A DNA stretch of 64,000 nucleotides from Caulobacter sp. BK020 (GCF_004342605.1 NZ_SLZL01000014.1:59367-123366); one strand, 5' to 3'. Positions 43,893 through 53,235 are shown, counted from the stretch's first letter. The notes: generated by a model not told the origin, from the sequence alone. A program made the numbers and translations.

Positions 43893-44402
43893 CTACAGCC
43901 CGTGGCCGTCGGGATTGGCCAGCTTTTTCTCCTCGCCCAGGAAGCTGTCCAGCAGCAGCAGGCAGACCCCGACGGTGATCGCCGAGTCGGCGACGTTGAA
44001 CACCCAGGGGAAGTGGATCCGCGACACGTCGATGAAGTCGACGACATAGCCGTAGCGGATGCGGTCGATCAGGTTGTTGCCGAACGCCCCGCCGATGATC
44101 AGGCCGATTCCCGCCGCCACCAGCGGCTTGACCGCCTTGCGCGCCCAGATCGCCAGGCTGACCACGACGATGGCCGAGAAGATCGTCAGCAGCCAGCGGC
44201 TGAGCTCGGAGCCGCGGAACAGGCCGAAGCTCATGCCGAAATTGTGCACCAGGGTCAGGTAGAACGGCCCGGCGACTTGCTGGCTGGCGCCGGGGACGGT
44301 CCCCAGGGTCGACAGGATCCAGGCCTTGCTGATCTGGTCCAGCACGACGGTGATCACGGCGATCAGATAGGCGGTCCAGCCGAGGCGGGTGGTCTTGAGC
44401 AT
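43893..44402 (-). CDS. lspA: lipoprotein signal peptidase II
   Basis: The 169-aa integral membrane protein has four spans and the LspA catalytic aspartates Asp113 (GGAFGNNLIDR) and Asp139 (VFNVADSAI). VVDFIDV between them is also conserved. It cuts the signal peptide of diacylglyceryl-modified prolipoproteins (for example Pal and BamF in this window). It follows ileS on the same strand with a palindromic repeat between, a common gene order in bacteria. ATG at 44402. Confidence 0.95.
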   Translation of the reverse strand: MLKTTRLGWTAYLIAVITVVLDQISKAWILSTLGTVPGASQQVAGPFYLTLVHNFGMSFGLFRGSELSRWLLTIFSAIVVVSLAIWARKAVKPLVAAGIGLIIGGAFGNNLIDRIRYGYVVDFIDVSRIHFPWVFNVADSAITVGVCLLLLDSFLGEEKKLANPDGHGL

Positions 44403-44418
44403 TCGTCTTTCCTTGATC

Positions 44419-44551
44419 CTCTCCCTGAGGGAGAGGAAGGGGCCCGCCGCGCAGCGGTGGGAAGGTGAGGGGTTACGCCGTCGGGCGTCTTACCCCCTCA
44501 CCCTCCCACGCCTGGCGGCGCGGGCCCCTCCCTCTCCCCCTGGGAGAGGGT
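44419..44551. repeat. family R4 palindrome (CTCTCCCTGAGGGAGAGG type)
   Basis: CTCTCCCTGAGGGAGAGGA, GGGGCCCGCCGCGCAGC, GGTGGGAAGGTGAGGGG is followed by its complement CCCCTCACCCTCCCACGCC, GGCGCGGGCCCC, CCTCTCCCCCTGGGAGAGG. The long hairpin fills the gap between ileS and lspA. A similar unit with arms CTTCTCCCCTTGCGGGAG lies at 57045-57199. Confidence 0.85.
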
Positions 44552-44555
44552 GATC

Positions 44556-47500
44556 TTAAACCGCCTTGTTCGCGTCCCACCACGCCACCGCTTCGGCGTC
44601 GCGCAGGGACAGGTCCGGATAGCGCGGGTCGGTCCCGACCTCCGGCAGGATGCGCCACGAGCGGGCGCACTTCCTGCCTTGGGCCAGCGGGACCTCGACC
44701 GCCACGCCCTTGACCTCGTCCAGGGCGAAGGCCTCCGCCGTTCCCGCGACCAGGGTCGCCTGGCTGGTGCGGAACACCTCGGCCGCGTCGACGCCGTCGA
44801 AGGCCGCCAGCAGCTCGGGCTCGGCGATGTGCACCACCGGCGCGGCCTCCAGGGCCGAGCCGATCCGCTTGTCGCGGCGCTCGACCTCCAGGGCGGCGGT
44901 CACCACCGAGGTGACGGCCTCGACCTTGGCCCAGCGCGCCGCCTCGGCGTCGTTGCGCCAGGCGGCCGGGGTTTCCGGCATCACGCGCAGCACGTTGGAA
45001 CCCGCGTCGGGGAACCGCGTCGTCCAGGCCTCTTCCATGGTGAAGCTGATCAGGGGCGACAGCCACACCGTCAGGCGCTCGAACACGTAGTCCAGCACCG
45101 TGCGATAGGCCCGGCGGCGCAGGGCCGTGGGGGCGTCGCAATAGAGGCTGTCCTTGCGGATGTCGAAGAACAGGGCCGACAGGTCGCCCTGGCAGAAGTC
45201 GATCAGCGGGCGGATCACGTCGCTGAAGCGATAGGCCTCGTAGGCGGCCTTCACCTGGGCGTCGAGCTGCCACAGGCGATGCAGGATGTACTTCTCCAGC
45301 GGCGGGAAGTCGGCATAGTCGGTGACCCGCTCGGCCTCGTCGAAGCCGGCCAGGGCGCCCAGCAGGTAGCGGGTGGTGTTGCGCAGCTTGCGATAGGCGT
45401 CGGTGGTGGTGGCCAGGATCGTCTTGCCGATCCGCTGGTCCTCGGAATAGTCGACCATCGCCGCCCACAGCCGCAGGATCTCGGCGCCGCTCTCCTTGGT
45501 GATCGCCTGGGGCTCGACGGTGTTGCCCTTGGACTTGGACATCTTCTCGCCGTTCTCGTCCTGGGTGAACCCGTGGGTCAGGACGCCCTTGTACGGCGCG
45601 CGACCGCGCGTGCCGCAGCTCTCCAGAAGCGACGACTGGAACCAGCCGCGGTGCTGGTCGCTGCCTTCCAGATAGAGGTCGGCGGGCGATGCGCTGTCGT
45701 TGCGGCCCTCCAGGGTGAAGGCGTGGGTGGCGCCGCTGTCGAACCAGACGTCGAGGATGTCGACGACCTTTTCGTACCGGGCCGGGTCGTGCTCGCCGCC
45801 CAGGAAGTCCTCGTCGGGCCGCTCAAACCAGGCGTCGCTGCCGCCCTCGCGGATGGCGTCGAGGATGCGGCGGTTGACCGCCTCGTCCATCAGCGGGACG
45901 CCGGTCTCCTTGTCGACGAACATGGCCAGGGGCGTGCCCCAGGCGCGCTGGCGGCTGATCAGCCAGTCCGGACGTGTCTCGACCATGGCGCCGATGCGGT
46001 TGCGGCCGGCGTCGGGGTGGAAGGCGGTGTCGGCGATAGCCTGGACAGCCACCTCGCGCAGGGTCTTGCCGCCCAGCGACGGCACGGCCTGGTCCATGCG
46101 GATGAACCACTGCGGGGTGTTGCGGAAGATCACCGGGGCCTTGGAGCGCCAGCTGTGCGGGTAGGAGTGCTCGACGCGGCCACGGGCCAGCAGGTTTCCG
46201 GCCTCGATCAGCTTGTCCATCACCGCGCCATTGGCCGGCCCGAACTTGCCGGCCTTCTTGCCCTCGGTCTCGATGACCTTCAGGCCGGCGAACAGGGGCA
46301 CATGCGGATAGTAGGCGCCGTCGGGATCGACGGTGTCGGGGATGGCGTCCAGGCTGCGGCCGCTCTTCAGCCAGACCAGGTAGTCGTCGGCGCCGTGGCC
46401 GGGGGCGGTGTGGACGAAGCCGGTGCCGGCGTCGTCGGTCACGTGCTCGCCGGCCAGCAGCGGCACGTCGAAGCCGTAGCCCTCGTCGAATTGGGCCAAG
46501 GGGTGGGCGGCGATGATGTGCGCGAGGTCGACCGTCTGCAGCTTCTTCCAGCTGGCGATCTTGGCGGCGGCTCGAACGTCGTCAGCCAACTTCTCGGCGA
46601 CGATCAGCTTGTCACCGGGCTTCGACCACGGCTCGAACGCCAGATCGGTCTCCATGGCCTCGACCTCGTACAGGCCATAGGCGATCTTGGGGTTGTACGA
46701 GATCGCGCGGTTGGCCGGGATCGTCCAAGGCGTTGTCGTCCAGATGACGATGCTGGCGCCTTCGAGCGACGGCCAGGCGCCTTGCAGGCCGCGTGCGGCG
46801 CCTTCGCGATCCTGATGATGGAACGCTTGGCCATTGACGGTGTCGGCCAGGGTGTAGCCAACGACCGGGAACTTCACCCACACCGTCGGGCTCGTGTGGT
46901 CGTGGTACTCGATCTCCGCATCCGCCAGGGCCGTGCGCTCGACCGGGCTCCACATGACAGGCTTGGAGCCGCGATAAAGCTGGCCCGAGGTGGCGAACTT
47001 GTGGAACTCCTCGACGATCGTCGCCTCGGAGGCATAGTCCATGGTGGCGTAGCGGTTCCACCAGTCGCCCAGCACGCCCAGGCGCTGGAATTCGACCTTC
47101 TGGGCCTCGATCCAGCCGGCGGCGTATTCGCGGCAGCGCTTGCGGAACTCGGCGGCCGGCACCTCGTCCTTGCGGCGGCCCTTGGCGCGGAATTCTTCCT
47201 CGATCTTCCACTCGATCGGCAGGCCGTGGCAGTCCCAGCCGGGCACGTAGTCGACGTCGTAGCCCAGGGCGAAGCGGCTGCGGACCACGAAGTCCTTCAG
47301 CGTCTTGTTCAGGGCGTGGCCGATGTGGATCGCGCCGTTGGCGTAGGGCGGGCCGTCGTGCAGCACGAACAGCGGGGCGCCGTCGGCCTGGCGCTTGGCG
47401 CGGACGGCGCCGTACAGGCCCTTGTCGGACAAGGCGGCCCAGCCCTCCAGGATCTCGGGCTCCTTCCTGGGCAGGCCGCCGCGCATCGGGAACGGGGTGT

Positions 47501-47558
47501 CGGGAAGAAAGACGGTTTCGCGATAGTCGCGGGCGGTCGTCGTGGCGTCGTCGGCCAT
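44556..47558 (-). CDS. ileS: isoleucyl-tRNA synthetase
   Basis: The 1000-aa enzyme is a class Ia synthetase with HIGH at residues 78-81 (PYANGAIHIGHALNKTLKD) and KMSKS at 672-676 (GEKMSKSKGN). The CP1 editing domain lies between them, with IVIWTTTPWTIPANRA near its start and the GTGFVHTAPGHGADDY region. The C-terminal zinc knuckle of the longer bacterial type is not seen; the protein ends DAEAVAWWDANKAV. It charges tRNA-Ile with isoleucine and edits valine. A structured leader precedes it. ATG at 47558. Confidence 0.96.
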   Translation of the reverse strand: MADDATTTARDYRETVFLPDTPFPMRGGLPRKEPEILEGWAALSDKGLYGAVRAKRQADGAPLFVLHDGPPYANGAIHIGHALNKTLKDFVVRSRFALGYDVDYVPGWDCHGLPIEWKIEEEFRAKGRRKDEVPAAEFRKRCREYAAGWIEAQKVEFQRLGVLGDWWNRYATMDYASEATIVEEFHKFATSGQLYRGSKPVMWSPVERTALADAEIEYHDHTSPTVWVKFPVVGYTLADTVNGQAFHHQDREGAARGLQGAWPSLEGASIVIWTTTPWTIPANRAISYNPKIAYGLYEVEAMETDLAFEPWSKPGDKLIVAEKLADDVRAAAKIASWKKLQTVDLAHIIAAHPLAQFDEGYGFDVPLLAGEHVTDDAGTGFVHTAPGHGADDYLVWLKSGRSLDAIPDTVDPDGAYYPHVPLFAGLKVIETEGKKAGKFGPANGAVMDKLIEAGNLLARGRVEHSYPHSWRSKAPVIFRNTPQWFIRMDQAVPSLGGKTLREVAVQAIADTAFHPDAGRNRIGAMVETRPDWLISRQRAWGTPLAMFVDKETGVPLMDEAVNRRILDAIREGGSDAWFERPDEDFLGGEHDPARYEKVVDILDVWFDSGATHAFTLEGRNDSASPADLYLEGSDQHRGWFQSSLLESCGTRGRAPYKGVLTHGFTQDENGEKMSKSKGNTVEPQAITKESGAEILRLWAAMVDYSEDQRIGKTILATTTDAYRKLRNTTRYLLGALAGFDEAERVTDYADFPPLEKYILHRLWQLDAQVKAAYEAYRFSDVIRPLIDFCQGDLSALFFDIRKDSLYCDAPTALRRRAYRTVLDYVFERLTVWLSPLISFTMEEAWTTRFPDAGSNVLRVMPETPAAWRNDAEAARWAKVEAVTSVVTAALEVERRDKRIGSALEAAPVVHIAEPELLAAFDGVDAAEVFRTSQATLVAGTAEAFALDEVKGVAVEVPLAQGRKCARSWRILPEVGTDPRYPDLSLRDAEAVAWWDANKAV

Positions 47559-47582
47559 GGCAGGGCTATCCAGCGTAGGGGT

Positions 47583-47693
47583 GTTCGGAAAAGGGGTTGC
47601 GGGGTCGTCGTCCCGGCGTGATGGGCCGGCGCGCGCTGGAGCGCTCGTCCGGCGGCGTCACGCCGGGCGGTTAATTCGCGGGGTTTTCCGAAC
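47583..47693 (-). promoter_or_regulatory. nested inverted repeats upstream of ileS
   Basis: Two perfect 10-bp pairs are nested: outer GTTCGGAAAA (47583-47592) with TTTTCCGAAC (47684-47693), and inner CCCGGCGTGA (47612-47621) with TCACGCCGGG (47658-47667). They start 25 bases before the ileS ATG and would form a long stem in the leader. The outer right arm follows GCGGGG and could act as a terminator stem on either strand. No T-box or known riboswitch is apparent. Confidence 0.55.
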
Positions 47694-47823
47694 GAAAGGC
47701 ATGGGCGGGGGGATAGCAGAGGCGGAGGGGAGGGGCAAACGGGGATGCTTCTCCATCCTGTATCGCGCCCAAGACCTGTCCTCCCCGACAAGGCCCGAAC
47801 GCCGTCCCAAGCCGCCTTGAACC

Positions 47824-48258
47824 TCATGGAGTCAGGAGCGACCAGCCGAACAGCATGGTCGCCGCCACGCCGAGAAGGCTTCGCACGCCGTGCAGCCCGC
47901 CCCATTTGATCAGCAGTGCGCGGCTCTCCGGTCCAGCCTTCGCGATGTCGAAAGCGGTGAGGCGCTTGTTCGTAGGCATGACGCCAAGCCATGTGAAAGG
48001 CCAGTTTGCGACCAGCGCCAGCGCGCCCGCGAGCCACTTCCAGTCGGCGAGCTGACACCAGGCGACAAGGCCGAACAGCCCGCCCAGGATCGCCAGGCCC
48101 GCCTGGATAGGGAGCGCGCGTTTATAGCTGGGTCGCCACTGGGCCAGCATGGGTCCATCGCCCAGACCCAGGCGCGCGGGGTGTTCGACCAGAGTGATGT
48201 AGAGGGCCGCGCCCGTGAAGAGCGTGGCGACGATGAGGGCGGCTACAGGGAATATCAC
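47824..48258 (-). CDS. DUF1772-family membrane protein
   Basis: The 144-aa protein has four membrane spans (VAALIVATLFTGAALYITLV, ALPIQAGLAILGGLFGLVAW, LAGALALVANWPFTWLGVM, LLGVAATMLFGW) and the DUF1772 signature EHPARLGL and WPFTWLGVMPTNKRL. Some relatives are anthrone oxygenases, but most are uncharacterised. The start is taken as GTG at 48258 because GGAG lies 8 bases upstream; a TTG at 48285 lacks a site. G+C is slightly lower than in neighbours. Confidence 0.78.
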   Translation of the reverse strand: MIFPVAALIVATLFTGAALYITLVEHPARLGLGDGPMLAQWRPSYKRALPIQAGLAILGGLFGLVAWCQLADWKWLAGALALVANWPFTWLGVMPTNKRLTAFDIAKAGPESRALLIKWGGLHGVRSLLGVAATMLFGWSLLTP

Positions 48259-48576
48259 GGGACAATCTCCATTCGGATTGTCCAAGGAGGCGCATCAGCA
48301 CGATGGCGCCATCCCGGACAGGTCGGGTTGACGCCGTGGCTGAGAAGAACCCGTAGCGGGCGCAGGAACTACCGACCTGCTGCTCTATTTTCGGCTTTGC
48401 CAGAGTGGCGCCGGTTCACGGCCTTGGCAACCTTGAGCGGCTCCGCGATCGCGCGTTGATGGTCCCCTCCCGGGACCGACCTCGCCTTAAGCTTTCGTTA
48501 GGCAAGTCGCGTGTTCTGCTGAACCTCGTCCAGCGCCTTTTCTTCGAACCCGAACCGGGCGATGGTGCGAGAACAC
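48259..48576. other. 318-bp gap before ruvC
   Basis: I see no gene. The gap separates divergent DUF1772 and ruvC genes and must contain both promoters. A short palindrome GTTC-tgct-GAAC lies at 48517-48528. The alphaproteobacterial LexA box GTTC-N7-GTTC, expected because ruvCAB is in the SOS regulon in Caulobacter, is not present in exact form. Confidence 0.5.
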
Positions 48577-49086
48577 ATGATGAACGCGAATCGCATCCCG
48601 ATCCGGATCCTGGGGCTCGACCCCGGCCTGCGCCGCACCGGCTGGGGCGTGCTCAGCGTCGAGGGCTCGCGCATGAGCCATGTCGCCCACGGGGTGATCG
48701 CGCCCGACGACAAGGCCGACTTCGCCGAGCGCCTGCTGGCCCTGTTCGAGGGGATCAGCGCGGTGATCGAAGAACATCGCCCCGACGAGGCGGCGGTCGA
48801 GGAGGTGTTCCTCAACACCAACGCCCAGTCGACCCTGAAGCTGGGCCACGCCCGCGCCGCCGCCCTGATCGCCCCGGCCCGCGCCGGCCTGGTGGTGGCC
48901 GAATACTCGACCCGCCTGGTCAAGAAGGCGGTGGTCGGCACCGGGGCGGCCGACAAGGCCCAGATCGGCTTCATGATCGCCCGCCTGCTGCCGACGGCCG
49001 GCAAGACCACGGCCGACTGCGCCGACGCCCTGGCCGTGGCCGTCACCCACGCCAATCTGCGCGTCGCCAACCGGAGAGTGGCATGA
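48577..49086 (+). CDS. ruvC: Holliday-junction resolvase RuvC
   Basis: The 169-aa endonuclease starts [18 protein letters not shown] with the first catalytic Asp in GLDPG. The further acids lie in [23 protein letters not shown] (Glu) and [14 protein letters not shown] (Asp-x-x-Asp). It cuts Holliday junctions symmetrically as a dimer with RuvAB. Starts at 48562, 48577 and 48580 are all possible; 48577 has GCGAGA upstream. Its last codons overlap the ruvA start by four bases (ATGA). Confidence 0.95.
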   Translation: MMNANRIPIRILGLDPGLRRTGWGVLSVEGSRMSHVAHGVIAPDDKADFAERLLALFEGISAVIEEHRPDEAAVEEVFLNTNAQSTLKLGHARAAALIAPARAGLVVAEYSTRLVKKAVVGTGAADKAQIGFMIARLLPTAGKTTADCADALAVAVTHANLRVANRRVA

Positions 49087-49703
49087 TCGGCAGGCTCAGG
49101 GGCGCCGTCGCCGAGATCGGCGAGGAAGAGGCGCTGATCGACGTGATGGGCGTGGGCTACGTCGTGCGCTGCGGCGCGCGCACCCTGCAGCGCCTGCCCG
49201 CGCTCGGCGAGGAAGCCCTGCTGCACATCGAGAGCCAGTGGAGCGAGAGCGCCGGCCTGCGCCTCTATGGTTTCGGCACGCGCGAGGACCGCAAGGCCTT
49301 CGTGCTGCTGCAGGCCATCCAGGGCGTGGGGCCCAAGGCGGCCATGGCGGTGCTGGACGTGCTGTCGCCAGCCGAGCTGGCCTCGGCGGTGGCGCGCGAG
49401 GACAAGGCGGCGGTCGGCCGGGCCTCGGGCGTCGGGCCCAAGCTGGCCCTGCGGATCGTCACCGAGCTGAAGGACAAGCCGATCACCGACGGTCCGGTGT
49501 TCCTGGGCGCGCCGGCGACGGCCGCCGCCGCGGCCACGCCGGCCAAGGCCGCCCCGACCGGCGACGCGGTGGCGGCGCTGATGGGCCTGGGCGTGGCCGA
49601 GGTCAACGCCCGCCGCGTGGTCGAGGCGGCGGCGGCCAAGCTGGGCGACGAGGCGACGGTGCAGCAGCTGATCAAGGCGGGTTTGCAGGAGCTGGGGCGG
49701 TGA
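49083..49703 (+). CDS. ruvA: Holliday-junction DNA-binding protein RuvA
   Basis: The 206-aa protein has three RuvA domains: the OB fold ([26 protein letters not shown]), the helix-hairpin-helix pair ([20 protein letters not shown] and [21 protein letters not shown]), and domain III after an Ala/Pro linker ([22 protein letters not shown]). RuvA tetramers hold the junction for the RuvB motor. Its ATG is in the ATGA overlap with ruvC, so translation is coupled. A R1 repeat separates it from ruvB. Confidence 0.95.
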   Translation: MIGRLRGAVAEIGEEEALIDVMGVGYVVRCGARTLQRLPALGEEALLHIESQWSESAGLRLYGFGTREDRKAFVLLQAIQGVGPKAAMAVLDVLSPAELASAVAREDKAAVGRASGVGPKLALRIVTELKDKPITDGPVFLGAPATAAAAATPAKAAPTGDAVAALMGLGVAEVNARRVVEAAAAKLGDEATVQQLIKAGLQELGR

Positions 49704-49713
49704 GGACGACCCG

Positions 49714-49830
49714 CTTGCCCCCTACGGATCGCTTCGCGATCGTCTTCCCCCATAGGGGGAAGAGCCTTCCGGCGGAGGCTCCGCCCCCGATGGGGGCGGA
49801 CAGGCGGCGCAGCCGCCAGGTGGGGGCAAG
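49714..49830. repeat. family R1 palindromic repeat, copy 3, between ruvA and ruvB
   Basis: CTTGCCCCCTACGGATCGC up to CAGGTGGGGGCAAG. It fills almost all of the 133-bp ruvA-ruvB gap, starting 11 bases after the ruvA stop and ending 6 bases before the ruvB ATG. Its final GGTGGGGGC is the only purine-rich stretch available as a ruvB ribosome site. Confidence 0.92.
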
Positions 49831-49836
49831 TCGCCC

Positions 49837-50895
49837 ATGACCCGCATCATCTCCGGCGAACCTCAGCACGGCGAAGCCATCCCCACCGCCAGCGACCGCG
49901 CCCTGCGCCCCCAGACCCTGGCCGAGTTCGTCGGCCAGGAGCAGGCCAAGGGCAATCTGCGGATCTTCATCGAGGCCGCCAAGGGCCGGGGCGAGGCCCT
50001 GGACCACGTGCTGCTGTTCGGTCCGCCGGGCCTGGGCAAGACCACCCTGGCCCAGATCGTGGCCCGGGAGCTGGGCGTCAACTTCCGCGCCACCTCCGGC
50101 CCGGTGCTGAACAAGGCCGGCGACCTGGCCGCGATCCTGACCAATCTCGAAGCCAACGACGTCCTGTTCATCGACGAGATCCACCGCCTGCCCTCGACCG
50201 TCGAGGAGATCCTCTATCCGGCCATGGAGGACCACGTGCTGGACCTGGTGATCGGCGAGGGGCCGTCGGCGCGGTCGATCCGCATCGACCTGGCGCCCTT
50301 CACCCTGGTGGCCGCGACGACCCGGGCGGGGATGCTGGCCACGCCGCTGCGCGACCGCTTCGGCATTCCGATCCGCCTGGAGTTCTACACCCCGGCCGAG
50401 CTGCGCCACGTGCTGCTGCACGCGGCCCGCAAGATGGGCGCGCCGCTGTCGGACGACGGGGCCGACGAGATCGCCAAGCGGGCCCGGGGCACGCCGCGCG
50501 TCGCCGGCCGCCTGCTGCGCCGGGTCCGAGACTTCGCCGCCGCCGACGGGGCGAGCGTGATCGACCGCAAGGCGGCGGGGATGGCGCTGGCTCGGCTCGA
50601 GGTGGACGAGTCCGGGCTGGACTCCCTGGACCGCCGCTACCTGCGGGCCATGATCGACAACTACGGCGGCGGCCCGGTGGGCGTGGAGACCATCGCCTAC
50701 GCCATCGCCGAGGCTCGCGACGCGGTCGAGGACGTGATCGAGCCCTATCTGATGCAGCAGGGCTTCATCCAGCGCACCCCGCGCGGCCGGATGGCCTGCG
50801 GTAAGGCCTATCTGCACCTGGGCCTGGCCGAGCCGGTCTCGGCCCCCCAGATCACCAGCAAGATCGTGCAGGGCGGGCTGTTCGGGGATGAATAG
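49837..50895 (+). CDS. ruvB: Holliday-junction branch-migration ATPase RuvB
   Basis: The 352-aa AAA+ motor begins with the RuvB-specific [20 protein letters not shown]. Walker A is GPPGLGKT at residues 62-69, Walker B is [11 protein letters not shown], sensor 1 is in LVAATTRAG and the arginine finger region is LRDRFGI. The C-terminal winged helix has [19 protein letters not shown] and [15 protein letters not shown]. Hexamers pull DNA through RuvA-bound junctions. ATG at 49837 lies 6 bases after a repeat whose end seems to supply the ribosome site. Confidence 0.96.
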   Translation: MTRIISGEPQHGEAIPTASDRALRPQTLAEFVGQEQAKGNLRIFIEAAKGRGEALDHVLLFGPPGLGKTTLAQIVARELGVNFRATSGPVLNKAGDLAAILTNLEANDVLFIDEIHRLPSTVEEILYPAMEDHVLDLVIGEGPSARSIRIDLAPFTLVAATTRAGMLATPLRDRFGIPIRLEFYTPAELRHVLLHAARKMGAPLSDDGADEIAKRARGTPRVAGRLLRRVRDFAAADGASVIDRKAAGMALARLEVDESGLDSLDRRYLRAMIDNYGGGPVGVETIAYAIAEARDAVEDVIEPYLMQQGFIQRTPRGRMACGKAYLHLGLAEPVSAPQITSKIVQGGLFGDE

Positions 50896-50896
50896 A

Positions 50897-51009
50897 CTTG
50901 CCCCCACCTGGCGGCTTCGCCGCCTGTCCGCCGCCATAGGGGGCGGAGCCTTCGCCGCAAAGCTCTTCCCCCTATGGGGGAAGACGGCCGAAGGCCCGTA
51001 GGGGGCAAG
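50897..51009. repeat. family R1 palindromic repeat, copy 4, between ruvB and ybgC
   Basis: CTTGCCCCCACCTGGCGGC up to CGTAGGGGGCAAG, in the orientation of copy 2. It starts just after the ruvB stop codon and its last G is the first base of the GTG at 51009, one of the possible ybgC starts. Confidence 0.92.
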
Positions 51010-51476
51010 TGGCAGTGAGCGAGCCCATGATCGATCTTCCCGAACCCACCGCCGGCGTCTTCGACGGCCGCGAGCATCAGCTGCCCGTCCGTATCTATTA
51101 CGAGGACACCGACTTTTCCGGCATCGTCTACCACGCCAACTACCTGCGCTATTTCGAGCGGGGGCGCAGCGACTTCTTCCGGATGATCGGCATCTCGCAC
51201 ACCGCCCTGCACAAGGCCGACACCGCCTTCGCGATCATCCGCATGGAGCTGGACTTCAAGCGTTCGGCCCGGATCGACGACGCCCTCGTGGTGCGCACCA
51301 CCTATGACCGCGTGAAGGGGCCGCGCCTCTATGTCAGCCAGAAGATCACCCGCGGCGACGCGCTGATCGTCCAGGCGGCGGGAGAGGCGGTCTGCATCAC
51401 CCTGGACGGCCGCCCGCGCAAGCCGACGGCCGAGATGCTGACGATGCTGGCGCCGTGGCTGGAGGCGGGGTCCTAG
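51009..51476 (+). CDS. ybgC: Tol-Pal-associated acyl-CoA thioesterase YbgC
   Basis: The 155-aa hot-dog-fold protein carries the YbgC signature RIYYEDTDFSGIVYHANYLRYFERGRSD, with the catalytic Asp in DTDFSG, then IIRMELDFKRSARIDDAL. YbgC hydrolyses short or acyl-carrier-bound thioesters and is linked genetically to the Tol-Pal system at the inner membrane. Three starts are possible (GTG 51009, GTG 51015, ATG 51027); the repeat's GGGGGC lies at the right distance for the last two. The toxin-antitoxin pair that follows on the other strand cuts it off from tolQ. Confidence 0.92.
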   Translation: MAVSEPMIDLPEPTAGVFDGREHQLPVRIYYEDTDFSGIVYHANYLRYFERGRSDFFRMIGISHTALHKADTAFAIIRMELDFKRSARIDDALVVRTTYDRVKGPRLYVSQKITRGDALIVQAAGEAVCITLDGRPRKPTAEMLTMLAPWLEAGS

Positions 51477-51499
51477 GTTCCCCGTCGCGCGGCTCGCCA

Positions 51500-51799
51500 T
51501 CAAGCCGCCGAGAGCGCTCGTTCCACGGCTTCGGGTTCGCGAGCGATCACCATCAAAAGGGTTCTGGCCGCCGCCTCGGGCCTGCGGCGCCCTTGCTCCC
51601 AGTCCGCCACTGCTGACGTGGAAAAGCCGAACCGCGCGGCAAACTGGCTTTGGCTCAGGCCCAGTTGCTTGCGGACGGCTCGGACATCCACCTCGGCGGG
51701 AACGTGAACGCGAAAGCTGTCCGGCTTGGCGCGGCCCTCGGCAACTTCCAGGGCCTCACCAAGGCCCTCCATGATCCGCTCGAAATTCTTATTCGCCAT
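51500..51799 (-). CDS. higA: HigA-type antitoxin (HTH)
   Basis: The 99-aa protein has an N-terminal helical part (MANKNFERIMEGLGEALEVAEG) and an Xre-type helix-turn-helix at about residues 50-90 (VRKQLGLSQSQFAARFGFSTSAVADWEQGRRRP). It is coded 40 bases after a RelE/HigB-type toxin on the same strand; toxin-first order is the HigBA rule. The antitoxin binds and silences the toxin and represses the operon. The start at 51799 fits the family N-terminus; an upstream open stretch overlaps the toxin gene. Confidence 0.87.
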   Translation of the reverse strand: MANKNFERIMEGLGEALEVAEGRAKPDSFRVHVPAEVDVRAVRKQLGLSQSQFAARFGFSTSAVADWEQGRRRPEAAARTLLMVIAREPEAVERALSAA

Positions 51800-51839
51800 A
51801 CGCTTACCTCCGAAGGGTCTTCCCGAACCCCGTGAACGC

Positions 51840-52193
51840 TCAACTCGCCTTTCGGCGAGCCGCCTTGATCGCCTTCGCGAACGCACTCATCGCCGCCACC
51901 TCGGCGGCGGAAAAGTTTGCTCTCGAACCTTTGGCCAGGACGGCGATCAAGTAGATTTGACCGTCGTCGCCTTCGAACAGGGTCACCACGCGGTAACCGC
52001 TTGAGCGACCGCCGCCCGACTTGGCGAACCGCAGTTTGCGGCATCCGCCTGAGCCTACGATCAGATCACCGGCTTCTGGGTTTCGCGAAACGAAGGTGAT
52101 CAGGGCGGACAGTTCGGCCTCGGTCATGCCTTCGGCCTTCGCCTGCCGCTGAAAGGCCTGAAGCTCCACGACCGTATGGGCGAGCTTGTCCAT
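51840..52193 (-). CDS. higB: HigB/RelE-type toxin
   Basis: The 117-aa protein matches the RelE-superfamily branch paired with HTH antitoxins: MDKLAHTVVELQAFQRQAKA, then SALITFVSRNPEAGDLIVGSGGCRKLRFAKSG, RSSGYRVVTLFEGDDGQIYLIAVLAKG and AAEVAAMSAFAKAIKAARR. These toxins cut mRNA on the ribosome. The Arg in KLRFAKSGGGRSSGYRVV is in the usual catalytic area. The ATG at 52193 lies 6 bases after a -10 hexamer, so its mRNA should be leaderless. The gene is intact and probably active. Confidence 0.87.
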   Translation of the reverse strand: MDKLAHTVVELQAFQRQAKAEGMTEAELSALITFVSRNPEAGDLIVGSGGCRKLRFAKSGGGRSSGYRVVTLFEGDDGQIYLIAVLAKGSRANFSAAEVAAMSAFAKAIKAARRKAS

Positions 52194-52199
52194 CGGCTG

Positions 52200-52228
52200 A
52201 ATGTACGGCGTTGCCGTAGTTTCGTCAA
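52200..52228 (-). promoter_or_regulatory. promoter and operator of higBA
   Basis: On the minus strand, TTGACG (52223-52228) and TACATT (52200-52205) are 17 bases apart. The perfect palindrome TACGGC-GTT-GCCGTA (52204-52218) lies between and touches the -10. The ATG begins 6 bases after the -10, so transcription would start at or next to it. This is a textbook arrangement for autoregulation by HigA. Confidence 0.68.
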
Positions 52229-52536
52229 CCAGGTGGTGAAAAAGGCGTCCGATGAGACACCACCATTTACGCCGCGGCGCGGTTCCGCGGCATGCGCTTT
52301 CCCGCCTAAGGCAGGAGCTTTGGAGCACGTTGCGGGATGACGGGCATTGGGGAGGGGCAATGAAGATGCTCGGAGCGTCACCGGAACACAAAAACGCGCT
52401 CTCTTGCCCATCGTCATAGTTTCACCATTGCCCCGCTTCATGCCAGTAAGGCGCAACGGAAGCCCGGGAGGTGCGCTATTCACCTTCCACGGCGCCGACG
52501 CCCAAACTTGACGCCCCAACGGAGCAGGACCCCCGC
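52229..52536. other. gap upstream of tolQ
   Basis: I see no gene here. A palindrome, CGCCGCGGCGCGGTTCCGCGG, lies near 52270 and GGAGCAGG at 52521 is the tolQ ribosome site. The tolQ promoter must be in this stretch because the preceding genes run in the other direction. No confident -35/-10 pair can be named. Confidence 0.45.

Positions 52537-53235
<699 letters not shown>

Noticed and set aside
48259..48576. LexA/SOS box expected before ruvC
   Set aside because: No exact GTTC-N7-GTTC was found in the gap; GTTC-N4-GAAC at 48517 has the wrong layout.
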